The notes beneath the pieces are model-generated. The model made no database searches. It was not told where the DNA came from and worked only from the letters and a program-made list of their open reading frames with translations. Shown here one piece after another: positions 1 through 9,445 of a stretch of DNA of 64,000 bases; the stretch's first letter is position 1, and the number at the start of each line of letters is the position of its first letter. The stretch lies in NCBI RefSeq assembly GCF_040580765.1, contig NZ_CP158687.1, positions 3,100,001 through 3,164,000 of the forward strand, given 5' to 3'. The position numbers and the translations under genes were made by a program. The DNA is from Lentibacter algarum (lineage in GTDB: Bacteria > Pseudomonadota > Alphaproteobacteria > Rhodobacterales > Rhodobacteraceae).

Positions 1-10
1 GATCGCTCAT
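1..10 (-). CDS. start of a gene running off the left edge
   Basis: Only the first ten bases are present, reading ATG AGC GAT C (Met-Ser-Asp) on the minus strand. The ATG overlaps the hutG stop codon by four bases (ATGA), the same coupling used between hutI, hutH and hutG, so a further cotranscribed gene probably continues to the left. Urocanate hydratase (hutU) is the one core pathway enzyme not seen in the window and is the natural guess, but three residues cannot prove it. Confidence 0.3.
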
Positions 11-807
11 GATGTGCCTTTCAGGGAGGGGGCCAATACGGCCAGTTGTGTCAGGATGGATGTGAGGTGCGGTCGCAGAACTGCGGCTTTGTTGTCGTCA
101 AAGGTCCACGGGCTTGTCTCGGCGGTCAGGTAGGTGCTCTGTGCGAGTTCCATCTGGATTGCGTGCATGCCTTTGTCTGGTTGGCCGTAGTGGCGTGTTG
201 TCCAACCGCCTTTGAAACGGCCGTTGGTGATCGAGGTATAGCCGGACGCCGCGTTGCAGACCGTTTGCGCTGCTATTTCAATTCCAGAAGCGCAGGTGGT
301 GCCCATGTTTGTGCCAATGTTGAAGTCGGGCAGAGTGCCGTCAAACAGGAACGGAATGCCCGAACGGATGGAATGACAATCATACAAAATCGCGACACCG
401 TGCACATCACGCACGCGCTCAAGTTCGGCCTGCAATGCGGCGTGATAGGGCGTGTGATAGGCGGCTTGGCGCGCTTTCACCGCCGCCTCATCGGGGGGAT
501 TGATCCAAATGTCATGGCCGTCAAAATCTGTCAGCGGCACAAGGCCAGTGGTGTTTTGGCCGGGATAAAGGGACACGCCCGACGGGTCGCGGTTGGCGTC
601 AATGACGTAGCGGTGGAAGGTGGCGCGGACCGTAGAGGCCCCCGCCAGCACGCCATCATAAAGCGTATGAATGTGCCAGTCTGTGTCATCCAATCTTCGC
701 CCGCGCGGGTTCAAATCGGCCATGATGTCATCTGGCACATACGTACCCGTGTGGGGCAGGCCCAGAACAATTGGGCTATCACCCTGAAAGACGTCTACAG
801 GTGTCAC
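7..807 (-). CDS. hutG: N-formylglutamate deformylase
   Basis: HutG hydrolyses N-formyl-L-glutamate to glutamate and formate, the last step of the five-step histidine pathway. The 266-residue protein has the family opening [12 protein letters not shown] (about residues 14-25), the [11 protein letters not shown] segment (41-51), IDANRDPSG (69-77) and YDCHSIRSG (142-150), which carry the expected metal and substrate residues. Length is normal. Its start overlaps the hutH stop by four bases, so it is probably translationally coupled in hutI-hutH-hutG. Its presence together with hutF shows that formiminoglutamate is deiminated first rather than cleaved directly by a HutG-type formiminoglutamase. 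Confidence 0.95.
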   Translation of the reverse strand: MTPVDVFQGDSPIVLGLPHTGTYVPDDIMADLNPRGRRLDDTDWHIHTLYDGVLAGASTVRATFHRYVIDANRDPSGVSLYPGQNTTGLVPLTDFDGHDIWINPPDEAAVKARQAAYHTPYHAALQAELERVRDVHGVAILYDCHSIRSGIPFLFDGTLPDFNIGTNMGTTCASGIEIAAQTVCNAASGYTSITNGRFKGGWTTRHYGQPDKGMHAIQMELAQSTYLTAETSPWTFDDNKAAVLRPHLTSILTQLAVLAPSLKGTS

Positions 808-2342
808 GCATCAAACTCCGGCATGTCGATGGCGGCGGCGGTAACGATTTCACCGCTGGCGATCATGCGCGTCGCACGCTCAAGATCCGGCGCTAGGTAG
901 CGGTCTTCACCCAAAGTCGCCACGTCCTGACGCACGCGGGTTACAACGCGTTGCAAGGTGTCGCTGGTAGTCAGAGGAGCGCGGAAATCAATGCCTTGTG
1001 CACCGCACAGTAATTCAACCCCCAGAATACAGTTCAGGTTGTCGATCATCGGCCCAAGGCGGCGTGCACCGTGAGCGGCCATGCTGACGTGGTCCTCTTG
1101 GTTGGCCGATGTGGGCGTGCTGTCCGTCACACAGGGGTTCGCCAGATGTTTGTTCTCGCTCATCAAAGCGGCGGTGGTGACTTCGGCAATCATGTAACCA
1201 CTGTTCAAACCCGGATTGGGAGTCAGGAACGGCGGTAGGTTAAAGCTGAGGACCGGGTCAACAATCAGCGCCACACGGCGTTGCGCAATCGCGCCGATTT
1301 CGGCAATGGCCAGCGCGATCATATCGGCGGCAAAGCCAACGGGCTCGGCGTGAAAGTTGCCGCCAGACACGATCAGATCAGCACCGACCAGCACCAACGG
1401 GTTGTCCGTGGCGGCGTTGGCCTCAACCTCTAACGTGCGGGCCGCCATACGCAACACATCCATTGCGGCACCTGTCACCTGGGGCTGACAGCGGATGCAA
1501 TAGGGGTCTTGGACGCGCGCATCATCGACAACATGGCTGTCACGGATTTCAGATCCTGCGAGCAAAGCGCGCATGGTTTCGCCCGCCTCGATCTGGCCGC
1601 GGTGGCCACGCAGGGCATGGATTTCGGGCTGAAGCGGAGCGGTGGAGCCCATGATCGCATCAGTGGAGAGAGCCGAAGTGACAAGCGCGGAATGTGCACC
1701 GCGCCATGCACCAAACAGACCGGCAAGGGCGAAGGCGGTAGAAAACTGTGTGCCGTTGATAAGCGCAAGGCCTTCCTTCGGACCAAGTTCTACAGGCGTC
1801 AGGCCTGCGGCGGCCAGCGCCTTATCCCCGGACATGACTTTGCCACCGAATTCTGCTTCGCCGTGACCCATCATAGCAGCGGCCATATGAGCAAGCGGGG
1901 CCAGATCGCCAGAGGCGCCAACGGAGCCTTGGGCGGGGATGACAGGCGTTACGCCCTTATCCAGCATGGCCTCAATCAGATCGACAATTTCGAGCCGCAC
2001 ACCGGAAGCGCCGCGCCCGAGGCTGAGGAGCTTAAGCGCCATCAACAGGCGCGCATGGCCGCGCGGGATCGCAGGGCCAACGCCACAACAATGGGACAGG
2101 ATCAGATTGCGCTGCAGAGCGGCAGTGTCCTTCGCCTCAATCTTGACCGACGCAAGTTTGCCGAAACCAGTGTTTACACCGTAAACGGCATCCGTTCCAG
2201 CGACCGCTTTGGCTATCCGCGCATGGGCCAGTTCGATTGCGGGGCGGCAGGCGGGATCAAGCCGTACAGAAGCTTCTTCGCGGAAAATTTTCTCCAGATC
2301 AGCCAAAGTTACAGCGCCGGGAGTGAGAGTTAATACGGTCAT
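804..2342 (-). CDS. hutH: histidine ammonia-lyase
   Basis: HutH removes ammonia from L-histidine to give urocanate in the cytoplasm. The 512-residue sequence carries the Ala-Ser-Gly triad (residues 143-145, in [15 protein letters not shown]) that cyclises to the MIO electrophile, and the YGVNTGFG motif near 54-61. Length is typical of the family. It overlaps hutI upstream and hutG downstream by four bases each, indicating one coupled operon read leftward from the hutI-hutF intergenic region. Nothing looks broken. Confidence 0.97.
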   Translation of the reverse strand: MTVLTLTPGAVTLADLEKIFREEASVRLDPACRPAIELAHARIAKAVAGTDAVYGVNTGFGKLASVKIEAKDTAALQRNLILSHCCGVGPAIPRGHARLLMALKLLSLGRGASGVRLEIVDLIEAMLDKGVTPVIPAQGSVGASGDLAPLAHMAAAMMGHGEAEFGGKVMSGDKALAAAGLTPVELGPKEGLALINGTQFSTAFALAGLFGAWRGAHSALVTSALSTDAIMGSTAPLQPEIHALRGHRGQIEAGETMRALLAGSEIRDSHVVDDARVQDPYCIRCQPQVTGAAMDVLRMAARTLEVEANAATDNPLVLVGADLIVSGGNFHAEPVGFAADMIALAIAEIGAIAQRRVALIVDPVLSFNLPPFLTPNPGLNSGYMIAEVTTAALMSENKHLANPCVTDSTPTSANQEDHVSMAAHGARRLGPMIDNLNCILGVELLCGAQGIDFRAPLTTSDTLQRVVTRVRQDVATLGEDRYLAPDLERATRMIASGEIVTAAAIDMPEFDA

Positions 2343-3550
2343 GACGTGGCTCCGAAAATACGGGTGTGAAGGGGGTTAAAGCCGATGCGATAGGCAAGTT
2401 CGGCAGGGTGTTTGATGTCCCAAACTGCAAGTTCGACGCGCATGCCTGCCTTGATTATCCCGACGTCTTTGAGGCCAAGGGCGCGTGCGGCATTTTGCGT
2501 GGCACCGCGCAAGACTTCTTCCGGGGTCATGCGGAACAGGGTGCACCCCATGTTCAGCGCCAGCAGCAGCGAATTGAGCGGCGAGGAACCCGGATTAACA
2601 TCGGTGGCGATTGCCATGGGAACACCGTGTTTGCGCAGCAGGGCAATGGGTGGTGCTTGTGTTTCGCGGATGGTGTAGAAGGCACCGGGCAAGATGACGG
2701 CGGTGGTGCCCGCGTCTGCCAAGGCCTTGACGCCATCCTCATCAAGATATTCGATATGGTCAGCAGACAATGCGCCGTAGCTTGCGGCAAGCTTAGCACC
2801 GCCAAGGTTGGACAGTTGTTCAGCGTGCAGTTTGACAGGCAGGCCAAGTTCGACAGCCACATCAAACACTCGTGCGATCTGGGTTGTATCAAATGCAATG
2901 CCTTCACAGAACCCGTCGACGACATCAACCAGCCCTTCAGCGTGAGCGGCACGTAGGGCAGGGATGCATACCTCATCGATATATACATCGTCTCGGCCTT
3001 CATATTCGGCCGGGGTTGCATGGGCACCAAGGAAGGTGGTTTTGACGCGGATAGGGCGGTTTGCCATGACTGCACGGGCAACCCGCAGCATCCGCAATTC
3101 AGTCTCTGTATCGAGGCCATAGCCGGATTTGATCTCAATCGTGGTCACGCCTTCAGCGATCAGCACATCAACACGGCGCAGGGCATCTTGAAGCAGTTGG
3201 TCTTCTGTGGCGTTGCGGGTGGCTGTCACGGTCGAAACAATGCCACCACCAGCGCGCGCAACCTCTTCGTAGCTCGCCCCATTCAGGCGCATTTCGAATT
3301 CTACCGCGCGATCACCACCATGCACGATGTGCGTGTGGCAATCGATCAAACCTGGGGTTAGGAGGCGACCACCAAGGCTGGTACGGTCCAGGGATATATA
3401 CATGTCGGGCAAGGACGCAGCGGGACCGACCCATTCAATCACCCCGTCCATCACAGCAATGGCTGCGTCTTTGATCAAGCCGTAGGGCGCATCCGATTCG
3501 CCCATCGTCGCTGCGTTCAAATCAACAAAAAGGGTGTTCTTGTTAGTCAT
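2339..3550 (-). CDS. hutI: imidazolonepropionase
   Basis: HutI hydrolyses 4-imidazolone-5-propionate to formiminoglutamate. It is a 403-residue amidohydrolase-superfamily enzyme. The metal-binding HxH is at residues 72-74 ([10 protein letters not shown]), followed by [12 protein letters not shown], the KLHAEQ segment and the [10 protein letters not shown] segment near the C-terminus, all characteristic of HutI. It is the first gene of the leftward hut operon. It faces hutF across an 85-base divergent intergenic region with a palindromic operator-like site. Confidence 0.97.
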   Translation of the reverse strand: MTNKNTLFVDLNAATMGESDAPYGLIKDAAIAVMDGVIEWVGPAASLPDMYISLDRTSLGGRLLTPGLIDCHTHIVHGGDRAVEFEMRLNGASYEEVARAGGGIVSTVTATRNATEDQLLQDALRRVDVLIAEGVTTIEIKSGYGLDTETELRMLRVARAVMANRPIRVKTTFLGAHATPAEYEGRDDVYIDEVCIPALRAAHAEGLVDVVDGFCEGIAFDTTQIARVFDVAVELGLPVKLHAEQLSNLGGAKLAASYGALSADHIEYLDEDGVKALADAGTTAVILPGAFYTIRETQAPPIALLRKHGVPMAIATDVNPGSSPLNSLLLALNMGCTLFRMTPEEVLRGATQNAARALGLKDVGIIKAGMRVELAVWDIKHPAELAYRIGFNPLHTRIFGATS

Positions 3551-3603
3551 GGTAGTCCACCGATGATCAAAATTTTCGCTTTTCTAGTACGCGCTAGTGT
3601 GCT

Positions 3604-3619
3604 TTATGTCTATACATAA
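3604..3619. promoter_or_regulatory. HutC-like palindromic operator between hutI and hutF
   Basis: The sequence TTATGT-CTAT-ACATAA has perfect six-base inverted arms around a four-base centre. It sits in the divergent hutI-hutF intergenic region, 17 bases before the hutF start. It resembles the TGTATATACA-type site bound by the GntR-family repressor HutC in other proteobacteria (established for hut genes). Binding here is an inference, and no hutC gene lies in the window. Confidence 0.6.
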
Positions 3620-3635
3620 AAACGAGGATCTCCAA

Positions 3636-4994
3636 ATGATTTTTGCAAAGCAAGCCAAACTTTCTACCGGATGGGCGTCCAATGTGCGTGTGACGCATGC
3701 GGACGGACGCATCACTGATATCGCGCCAAACCAAACGCCGGACGCGCATGACACCTGCGTTGACACCCTGTTGCCAGCCCTTGCAAACCTGCACAGCCAC
3801 AGTTTTCAGCGGGCGATGGCGGGGATGACCGAATACCGGATGGCAGGCAAAGACAGCTTTTGGACGTGGCGCGATTTGATGTACCGGTTCACCGCTAACC
3901 TGACGCCCGAACATATCGAAGCGATCGCAGCTTTTGTGTTCTTGGAGATGCAAGAAGCGGGCTATGCCAGCGTCGGCGAATTCCATTATCTGCATCATCA
4001 GGCCGGTGGTGCGACCTACGATGATCTGGGAGAGCTTTCGTCACGCATCGCCACCGCAGCTGCAAAGACCGGGATCGGTCTCACACATTTGCCAGTGCTT
4101 TATACCTACGGTGGCGCGGGGCAAATGCCGCTTGAGGCAGGACAGGCGCGCTTTGGCAATTCAGTGGACCGGTTCAATGATCTTGTCGCTCGGGCGCGGG
4201 ATGTCGTGGCGCACTTGCCAGCCGATTGCCAAGTCGGGATTGCGCCGCATTCGCTGCGGGCCACATCGCCCGATGATCTGAAGGCAGTGCTTGCCGCCCA
4301 TACCGCAGGCCCCGTTCACATCCACATCGCAGAGCAACCCAAAGAAGTCGCCGACATCTCGGCGTGGTTGGGCGCGCGACCCGTAGAATGGTTGCTGGCT
4401 AATGCGGACGTGACAACAAACTGGTGCCTGATCCATGCCACCCACATGACAGCTGATGAAACTACAAAGATGGCAAAGTCCGGAGCAGTGGCTGGCCTTT
4501 GCCCCGTGACCGAGGCAAACTTGGGCGACGGTCCGTTCAATGGCCCCGGCTATTTGGAAGCGGGCGGCGCGTTCGGCGTTGGGTCGGATTCAAACGTTCT
4601 GGTCTCACTGACCGAAGAGTTGCGTACGTTGGAATATTCTCAACGCCTACGCGATGTGGCGCGCAACGTTATGGTTGTGGGCGAAGGATCCGTTGGGGAC
4701 ACGATTTACACGGGTGCTGCTAAGGGTGGCGCACAGGCGCTTGGGCGCGGCGCGGGTGAAATTGCCGTGGGCGAGCTGGCCGATGTTGTGGCGATTGACA
4801 GCGCCGCACCGTCGATGTGCGCGCTGCGTCAGGATCAGATCCTGGACGGCTTGGTGTTTGCAGCCAAAGACGATGTCGTTACCGACGTTTGGTCAGCAGG
4901 ACGTCATGCCGTACAATCGGGTCGCCACGTCAAACGCGACGACATTGTCGCGGCTTACAAATTGGCGATGCAAAGCTTGATGGCATCTTTGTGA
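3636..4994 (+). CDS. hutF: formimidoylglutamate deiminase
   Basis: HutF deiminates N-formimino-L-glutamate to N-formylglutamate, which HutG then hydrolyses. The 452-residue protein is an amidohydrolase: NLHSHSFQRA supplies HxH (residues 53-55), with HIHIAEQ and the FGVGSDSN segment further on. I chose ATG 3636 over an in-frame ATG 39 bases upstream because GAGGA lies at normal spacing before it and the operator would otherwise fall inside the gene. Its 3' end overlaps the convergent hutD by 40 bases. Confidence 0.95.
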   Translation: MIFAKQAKLSTGWASNVRVTHADGRITDIAPNQTPDAHDTCVDTLLPALANLHSHSFQRAMAGMTEYRMAGKDSFWTWRDLMYRFTANLTPEHIEAIAAFVFLEMQEAGYASVGEFHYLHHQAGGATYDDLGELSSRIATAAAKTGIGLTHLPVLYTYGGAGQMPLEAGQARFGNSVDRFNDLVARARDVVAHLPADCQVGIAPHSLRATSPDDLKAVLAAHTAGPVHIHIAEQPKEVADISAWLGARPVEWLLANADVTTNWCLIHATHMTADETTKMAKSGAVAGLCPVTEANLGDGPFNGPGYLEAGGAFGVGSDSNVLVSLTEELRTLEYSQRLRDVARNVMVVGEGSVGDTIYTGAAKGGAQALGRGAGEIAVGELADVVAIDSAAPSMCALRQDQILDGLVFAAKDDVVTDVWSAGRHAVQSGRHVKRDDIVAAYKLAMQSLMASL

Positions 4995-5542
4995 TCTAGG
5001 TAGTCCAGTCGTATTTCCAAAACGGCGTCGTCCTCGTCCAGATGTAGGGCGGCGTCATTGCTGTCGATGAACATCGTGTCGCCCTCAGCCGTATGGACCG
5101 CGTTGATTTCCGGAGCGCCGGCCAGAACGTGAAAGGCCAGCAGCCCATGTTCAGGTCGGGCAACCAACCCTTTGAATGGGTCACGTCGTGTTGTGACGGA
5201 GCCGTCGCAAAGCATTGGATCAAACATCAAATTCAGATCAGTCAATGGGCCGTCGGTGAGGCTGGATTGGACTTTCAGCGCACCGTCAAAGTGTACGGGC
5301 TGCCACATACGGGCTGTTATGGTGTGGGTCGGGGCCTGCAATTCCATCGCGCCGCCAGACACCACCGTCAGAACGCGCGTCATGCCAGCAAAGTCTGAAA
5401 ATGGCCCGTCCTGTGCAACGTCAGCCCGACTGATCGTCCAGGCAGCGCGATCAGCCAAAAGGCCTTTGGCAATACTGCGGGTGATTCCGCCCCCGTTTTT
5501 CCAAGGGACATCAACCAGTTCATTTCGCTTAAGGACATGCAT
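4955..5542 (-). CDS. hutD: HutD family protein
   Basis: This 195-residue HutD/Ves-family cupin-like protein has the family opening VPWKNGGGITRSIAKG (residues 13-28). HutD of Pseudomonas is known as a modulator needed for balanced histidine use. No catalytic reaction is firmly assigned and binding of a pathway intermediate has been proposed. The gene converges on hutF with a 40-base overlap of coding sequence, so the two transcripts are antisense at their ends. Full length and apparently intact. Confidence 0.9.
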   Translation of the reverse strand: MHVLKRNELVDVPWKNGGGITRSIAKGLLADRAAWTISRADVAQDGPFSDFAGMTRVLTVVSGGAMELQAPTHTITARMWQPVHFDGALKVQSSLTDGPLTDLNLMFDPMLCDGSVTTRRDPFKGLVARPEHGLLAFHVLAGAPEINAVHTAEGDTMFIDSNDAALHLDEDDAVLEIRLDYLDHKDAIKLCIANL

Positions 5543-5623
5543 GTTTGAATCTTTCCCAATTTTGAATCACGCGACTTGACCGACGTAATGATGGGTTTTA
5601 TCTGATGTGCTAAATCATAATAA

Positions 5624-5637
5624 GTCTATACATAAAA
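5624..5637. promoter_or_regulatory. second copy of the hut operator core, before the formaldehyde dehydrogenase gene
   Basis: The 14 bases GTCTATACATAAAA here are identical to 3608-3621 inside and beside the hutF operator. The copy lies 14 bases upstream of the dehydrogenase ATG, a similar distance to that at hutF. The left arm is less symmetric than at hutF (ATAAGT instead of TTATGT), so a weaker site is possible. Function is inferred from identity and position. Confidence 0.45.
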
Positions 5638-5651
5638 TCAAAGGATAACCC

Positions 5652-6767
5652 ATGATGAGAACCCGTGCCGCCGTTGCTGTTGCTGCAGGTCAACCGCTTG
5701 AGATCATGGAGGTCAATCTTGAAGGCCCTAAAGCGGGTGAGGTTTTGGTTGAAATCAAAGCCACCGGCCTGTGCCACACGGACGAGTTCACGCGCTCCGG
5801 CGATGACCCAGAAGGCATCTTTCCTGCGATCCTCGGCCATGAGGGCGCGGGCGTTGTGATTGAAGTCGGCGAAGGCGTCACAAGCCTTGAGGTCGGGGAT
5901 CACGTGATCCCGCTTTACACGCCCGAATGCCGTGAATGTGAGTATTGCCTGAACCCCAAAACCAACCTCTGTCAATCAATCCGCAGCACACAGGGCGCTG
6001 GTCTATTACCCGATGGTTCAACGCGGTTTTCAATGCTGGATGGCACGCCGATCCACCACTATATGGGTTGTTCGACCTTCGCCAACCACACTGTTGTGCC
6101 AGAAATCGCACTGGCGAAAGTTCGCAAAGACGCGCCGTTTGACAAGATTTGCTACATCGGCTGTGGCGTGACGACGGGTATCGGTGCGGTGATCAACACG
6201 GCCAAGGTTGAGATTGGGTCAACAGGCATTGTGTTCGGTCTTGGCGGCATTGGTTTGAACGTCATCCAAGGCTTGCGTTTGGCGGGGGCCGACCAGATCG
6301 TTGGCGTGGATCTAAACGACGACAAGGCCGTGATGGCCAAGCACTTTGGCATGACCGACTTTGTGAACCCGTCCAAGATTGACGGCGACATTGTCGCGCA
6401 CCTGGTTGAACTGACGGGCGGCGGCGCGGACTACACGTTTGATGCCACGGGCAACGTCAACGTCATGCGCCAAGCGCTGGAATCAGCGCACAAGGGCTGG
6501 GGCGAAAGCATCATCATCGGCGTCGCGGGAGCAGGACAGGAGATTTCCACCCGTCCGTTCCAACTGGTCACTGGCCGCAGCTGGCGCGGCACGGCGTTTG
6601 GCGGTGCAAGCGGACGGACGGACGTTCCGAAGATCGTGGATTGGTACATGGACGGTAAGATCGAGATTGACCCAATGATCACCCACCTGCTGAAGCTGGA
6701 AGACATCAACCACGGGTTTGATTTGATGCACGAAGGCCAATCTATCCGCGCTGTCGTTGAGTTCTGA
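5652..6767 (+). CDS. adhI: S-(hydroxymethyl)glutathione dehydrogenase / class III alcohol dehydrogenase
   Basis: This NAD-dependent medium-chain dehydrogenase oxidises the formaldehyde-glutathione adduct to S-formylglutathione. It has 371 residues. Catalytic zinc ligands are Cys41 (GLCHTDEF) and His63 (GHEGAGVV). Structural zinc cysteines are at 93, 96, 99 and 107 (CRECEYC...NLC). The Rossmann motif is [19 protein letters not shown] precedes two adjacent ATG codons; the upstream one is used here. It stands alone between hutD and a strong terminator, with an operator-like element shared with hutF. An S-formylglutathione hydrolase gene is not seen nearby. Confidence 0.95.
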   Translation: MMRTRAAVAVAAGQPLEIMEVNLEGPKAGEVLVEIKATGLCHTDEFTRSGDDPEGIFPAILGHEGAGVVIEVGEGVTSLEVGDHVIPLYTPECRECEYCLNPKTNLCQSIRSTQGAGLLPDGSTRFSMLDGTPIHHYMGCSTFANHTVVPEIALAKVRKDAPFDKICYIGCGVTTGIGAVINTAKVEIGSTGIVFGLGGIGLNVIQGLRLAGADQIVGVDLNDDKAVMAKHFGMTDFVNPSKIDGDIVAHLVELTGGGADYTFDATGNVNVMRQALESAHKGWGESIIIGVAGAGQEISTRPFQLVTGRSWRGTAFGGASGRTDVPKIVDWYMDGKIEIDPMITHLLKLEDINHGFDLMHEGQSIRAVVEF

Positions 6768-6797
6768 AGTCCAGACCCTCGGGTTAATATCTAATCA

Positions 6798-6848
6798 TTA
6801 GTCCCCCGCGCGCCAGTAACAGCAGGCGCGCGGGGGACTAATGTTTTT
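6798..6848. terminator. very strong rho-independent terminator
   Basis: A perfect 17-base-pair stem (arms 6798-6814 and 6825-6841, mostly G and C) closes a 10-base loop and is followed by TGTTTTT. It ends the dehydrogenase transcript. The stop codon of the minus-strand remnant at 6838-6948 lies in the stem, so it may have served a convergent gene as well. Confidence 0.9.
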
Positions 6849-6948
6849 CGGATACGACAGTTGTGGACTGATCGCCCAGTTTGCTCTCAATGTACTTCAG
6901 GAAATCCCAGATCGTCCGGTGCAAGCGGACCGCCAGGAAAGAGCCGTG
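6838..6948 (-). pseudogene. possible 3' remnant of a gene cut off near the insertion sequence
   Basis: Reading leftward, 36 codons end in TAG within the terminator stem. The peptide runs HGSFLAVRLHRTIWDFLKYI and continues ESKLGDQSTTVVSEKH. Most third codon positions in its first part are G or C, as in the flanking genes. A TGA lies just upstream and the IS6 element begins 19 bases beyond that, so there is no start codon or body. It may be the C-terminus of a gene lost in an IS-linked deletion. I do not recognise the family, and the other frames are also partly open, so the call is tentative. Confidence 0.35.
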
Positions 6949-6967
6949 TCATTTGCACCTGTTGCAA

Positions 6968-6986
6968 GGGTATTGCCAAGTTGTTG
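6968..6986 (+). repeat. left terminal inverted repeat of the IS6 element
   Basis: GGGTATTGCCAAGTTGTTG, identical to the reverse complement of 7760-7778. Two further bases (AA) outside it also match the other end. Confidence 0.9.
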
Positions 6987-7019
6987 CTGGCCCATTGTGA
7001 AACATTGGCAACCGTTGGA

Positions 7020-7730
7020 TCATGCCGCCATTTCGGCGGTGTAATCGGACCAGAGGTTGAACGCATCAGTGCGGGCGTGGCGGTATGAGGTTGCGTTCAG
7101 TTGATAGCGGCGCGGTCGGAAGATCAGGTTGATCTGGTCATGTGCTGACAGAAACCTTTGAGCCTGCCGGTGGGATTTGAATCGGCCAAATATTTTCTCT
7201 CGTTTACGCGTCGGCCTGTGCGACACTTCGATCGCATTGTTCAAACCCTTGTGGGCGCGATGATCCGCGCCCGGTGCCAGTTTACTGATGGGCTGGATGT
7301 AACTGCGCAACTTGTCGGTGATCACGACCCGTGGTTCGCCGAACAGGGTGATCAATCTTTGGAAGAACCGCTTTGCGGCCTTTGCGTTTCGGCGTGTTTG
7401 CACGAGAATATCGAGCACGTCGCCATTTGCGTCGATCGCGCGCCACAACCAATGTTTCTTGCCACGGATTGTAATAACGACTTCGTCAAGATGCCATTTG
7501 TCGTTCGGTTGCGGTCGATCCCGGCGGATGCAGTTTACGAAATGTTGCCCAAAGCGATTGACCCATAGCCGGATCGCCTCACGGCTGACAACCACGCCCC
7601 GCGCTGCCAACAGGTCCTCGACATCCGCCGTGCTCAGTGCAAAGCGATGGTACGCCCAAACCGCGTAAGCAATGATCTCGCGGGGGTAGCGGAAGCCTTT
7701 CAGGCGCAGCATATGGGTCGGAATGTTCAT
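7020..7730 (-). CDS. IS6-family DDE transposase
   Basis: This 236-residue transposase catalyses replicative (cointegrate) transposition of the element. An N-terminal helix-turn-helix-like segment (about 18-60) precedes the DDE domain: Asp82 in KWHLDEVV, Asp139 in VITDKLRSY and Glu168 in GLNNAIEVSHRPTRKRE, the last being a hallmark of this IS6 branch. No frameshift or stop interrupts it, so the element may still be active. It is read leftward, away from the integrase. Confidence 0.95.
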   Translation of the reverse strand: MNIPTHMLRLKGFRYPREIIAYAVWAYHRFALSTADVEDLLAARGVVVSREAIRLWVNRFGQHFVNCIRRDRPQPNDKWHLDEVVITIRGKKHWLWRAIDANGDVLDILVQTRRNAKAAKRFFQRLITLFGEPRVVITDKLRSYIQPISKLAPGADHRAHKGLNNAIEVSHRPTRKREKIFGRFKSHRQAQRFLSAHDQINLIFRPRRYQLNATSYRHARTDAFNLWSDYTAEMAA

Positions 7731-7759
7731 GGGACCGACATAGCTTGATCAAACCCGGC

Positions 7760-7778
7760 CAACAACTTGGCAATACCC
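7760..7778 (-). repeat. right terminal inverted repeat of the IS6 element
   Basis: Reverse complement of the left repeat over 19 bases. It lies 30 bases upstream of the transposase start, where it would also carry promoter elements. Confidence 0.9.
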
Positions 7779-7964
7779 TTTGAGGACCTCGTCACAGGGA
7801 CAGCCCTCACAGGTCCCTTTGCGGGGGAGTACGGAGAACCAGACATCGCGTTGGTTCTGCAGGTCCTGACAAGACCAACCTAGTCCGAGCAGGCGTCAGG
7901 GATGGGCTTAGTCCCTGCTCTTCCTTGGCGCTGCTCACAAAATCCAACCCACAACCCACAACCA

Positions 7965-7976
7965 GGGCAATTGCCC
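7965..7976. promoter_or_regulatory. perfect palindrome just upstream of the integrase gene
   Basis: GGGCAATTGCCC is a perfect 12-base palindrome ending 15 bases before the integrase ATG, next to its ribosome binding site. The preceding 170 bases hold other inverted repeats (GTTGGT...ACCAAC and CAGGGA...TCCCTG). An autoregulatory or recombination-factor site is plausible. This is inference from symmetry and position only. Confidence 0.35.
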
Positions 7977-7991
7977 CAGAAAGGAGACGTC

Positions 7992-9290
7992 ATGTCGCCA
8001 CAGATCAAATACGCCTACAAGACCCACAACACCTGGATTTACCGCAGAACCTACCCCAAGGCGCTGCAGCCTGTCCTCGGCACTGCCCTCAAGCAATCCC
8101 TCAAGACAGGGGATGCAACCCAAGCCAAGGCCCGTGTGGCTGAGCTGAACCAAACCTTTGCCAAAGTGGTGGCTGAGGCGCAGGACAGTATGCCAATGCA
8201 GGGTGATGCTCTTGGTTCCTCTCCCTCTGAGACTTCTAGCGTTCTTCTCACTGCTGCCCAAGCTCCTCGACTGGGGGTTGCTCGCCCTCGTTATCAGCGG
8301 GTGCGTCTTGTGGGGGATGGGCTGGTAGCGGAGTTGGCTCAAGCTTACCTCACAGAAGCCTCTCAGCGCCTACGTCCCGGCAGTTACAAGTCGGTGCGCT
8401 TTGCGCTGTCACTGCTGACCTCGCATCTGGGGGGTGAGCAGGTGGGAGCGCTGACCCAAGCACAGGGCAAAGAGGCACTCGGCTACATTACGCAGCTCTC
8501 TCCCAACGTGCGCAAGTACAGGGAGGGGAAGGGGGCCACCTTGGCGGAGCTTGCAACTCTCTCCCAAGAGCAAGAGACCACCACGCTGGCACCCCAGACC
8601 CAGGCGCGTATCCTCAAGCAAATGCAGCAGTTCCTTGACTGGTGCGTTGGAGAAGGGGAACTCCACTCCAACCCCTGGGAAGCCCTTAAGGTCAAAGACA
8701 GGCCAGAGGTACATCCCCACGGGATGCTGAGTGATGTGCAGGTGAGCCTCCTACTCAGTGCCAAGGACAGGGTGCTGCACAACGCGCTTCTCTTCGGCCT
8801 ACTCACAGGTATGCGCTCAGGGGAGATCTGCGGGCTCATGGCTGAGGATGTTACATCCAAGAGCAACCTTGGTCGCTTCATCAGCATCAGGCCCAACCGG
8901 GTGCGGTTACTGAAGTCCAAGGCAGCAGAGCGCGAGGTGCCGCTGCATGGTATCCTTGAGAACCTGCTGGATACCACCTTGCCAATCTCAGGCAGGCTCT
9001 TCCCGCAGCTCAGTGTGGACAGGGTGGTGAAGCGCTACGCCTACCTGCGCAGACGTCATCCAGAGCTCAGAGGCACGGTGTTCCACTCCACACGCAAGTG
9101 GTTCATCACCCAGTGTGAGCGCACAGGTGTTCCCGAGCACTTCACTGCAAGTCTGGTGGGGCATCACTCCGCGAGGTCGGCGAATAAGCTCACCTATGGG
9201 CTCTACTCGGCGGGGATCAGTGATGGGCAGAAGCGGGAGATACTGGATGGGGTGAGGCTATTTGACTTTGAGAGGCATCACCCGCATTAA
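7992..9290 (+). CDS. tyrosine recombinase (phage/island-type integrase)
   Basis: This 432-residue site-specific recombinase likely inserted the accessory segment. The N-terminus (YAYKTHNTWIYRRTYP) is the short beta-rich region common in alphaproteobacterial island integrases. A core-binding domain spans about 105-230. The catalytic domain has Arg275 (GLLTGMRSGEICGL), Lys310, His365-x-x-Arg368, His391 (LVGHHS) and nucleophile Tyr402. All active-site residues are present, so it is probably functional. AGGAGA precedes ATG 7992, so I prefer this start to an in-frame ATG 90 bases upstream. No excisionase is visible. Confidence 0.93.
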   Translation: MSPQIKYAYKTHNTWIYRRTYPKALQPVLGTALKQSLKTGDATQAKARVAELNQTFAKVVAEAQDSMPMQGDALGSSPSETSSVLLTAAQAPRLGVARPRYQRVRLVGDGLVAELAQAYLTEASQRLRPGSYKSVRFALSLLTSHLGGEQVGALTQAQGKEALGYITQLSPNVRKYREGKGATLAELATLSQEQETTTLAPQTQARILKQMQQFLDWCVGEGELHSNPWEALKVKDRPEVHPHGMLSDVQVSLLLSAKDRVLHNALLFGLLTGMRSGEICGLMAEDVTSKSNLGRFISIRPNRVRLLKSKAAEREVPLHGILENLLDTTLPISGRLFPQLSVDRVVKRYAYLRRRHPELRGTVFHSTRKWFITQCERTGVPEHFTASLVGHHSARSANKLTYGLYSAGISDGQKREILDGVRLFDFERHHPH

Positions 9291-9445
9291 AATAGCCAGT
9301 GAATAAGTTTCGTCTAGGTTCTCCAAGTGAGGGGTTGGGCGCAACTATTTGAGGCTATGGTAATTGCCTTTGTACCTAGAATACTTAAGTGGTTTTACTA
9401 CATAACCTCATTTTAACAGCGCCAATCTCACATTTCCTATAAAAC

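Larger units (their letters stand above)
6968..7778 (-). mobile_element. IS6-family insertion sequence
   Basis: The element is 811 bases long with 19-base perfect terminal inverted repeats beginning GGGTATTGCC at each end and a single transposase gene between them. Size and layout fit the IS6 family. The eight bases outside each end (TGTTGCAA on the left, TTTGAGGA on the right) do not match, so the usual 8-base target duplication is missing. That suggests a later deletion or recombination between copies. Confidence 0.9.

Noticed and set aside
46-900. Rightward open frame antisense to hutG
   Set aside because: HutG motifs are complete on the minus strand and the frame ends within hutH; composition is a shadow.
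6841-7088. Rightward open frames across the left IS boundary
   Set aside because: They cross the IS end, have no ribosome site and read unnatural composition; the minus-strand remnant has better codon use.
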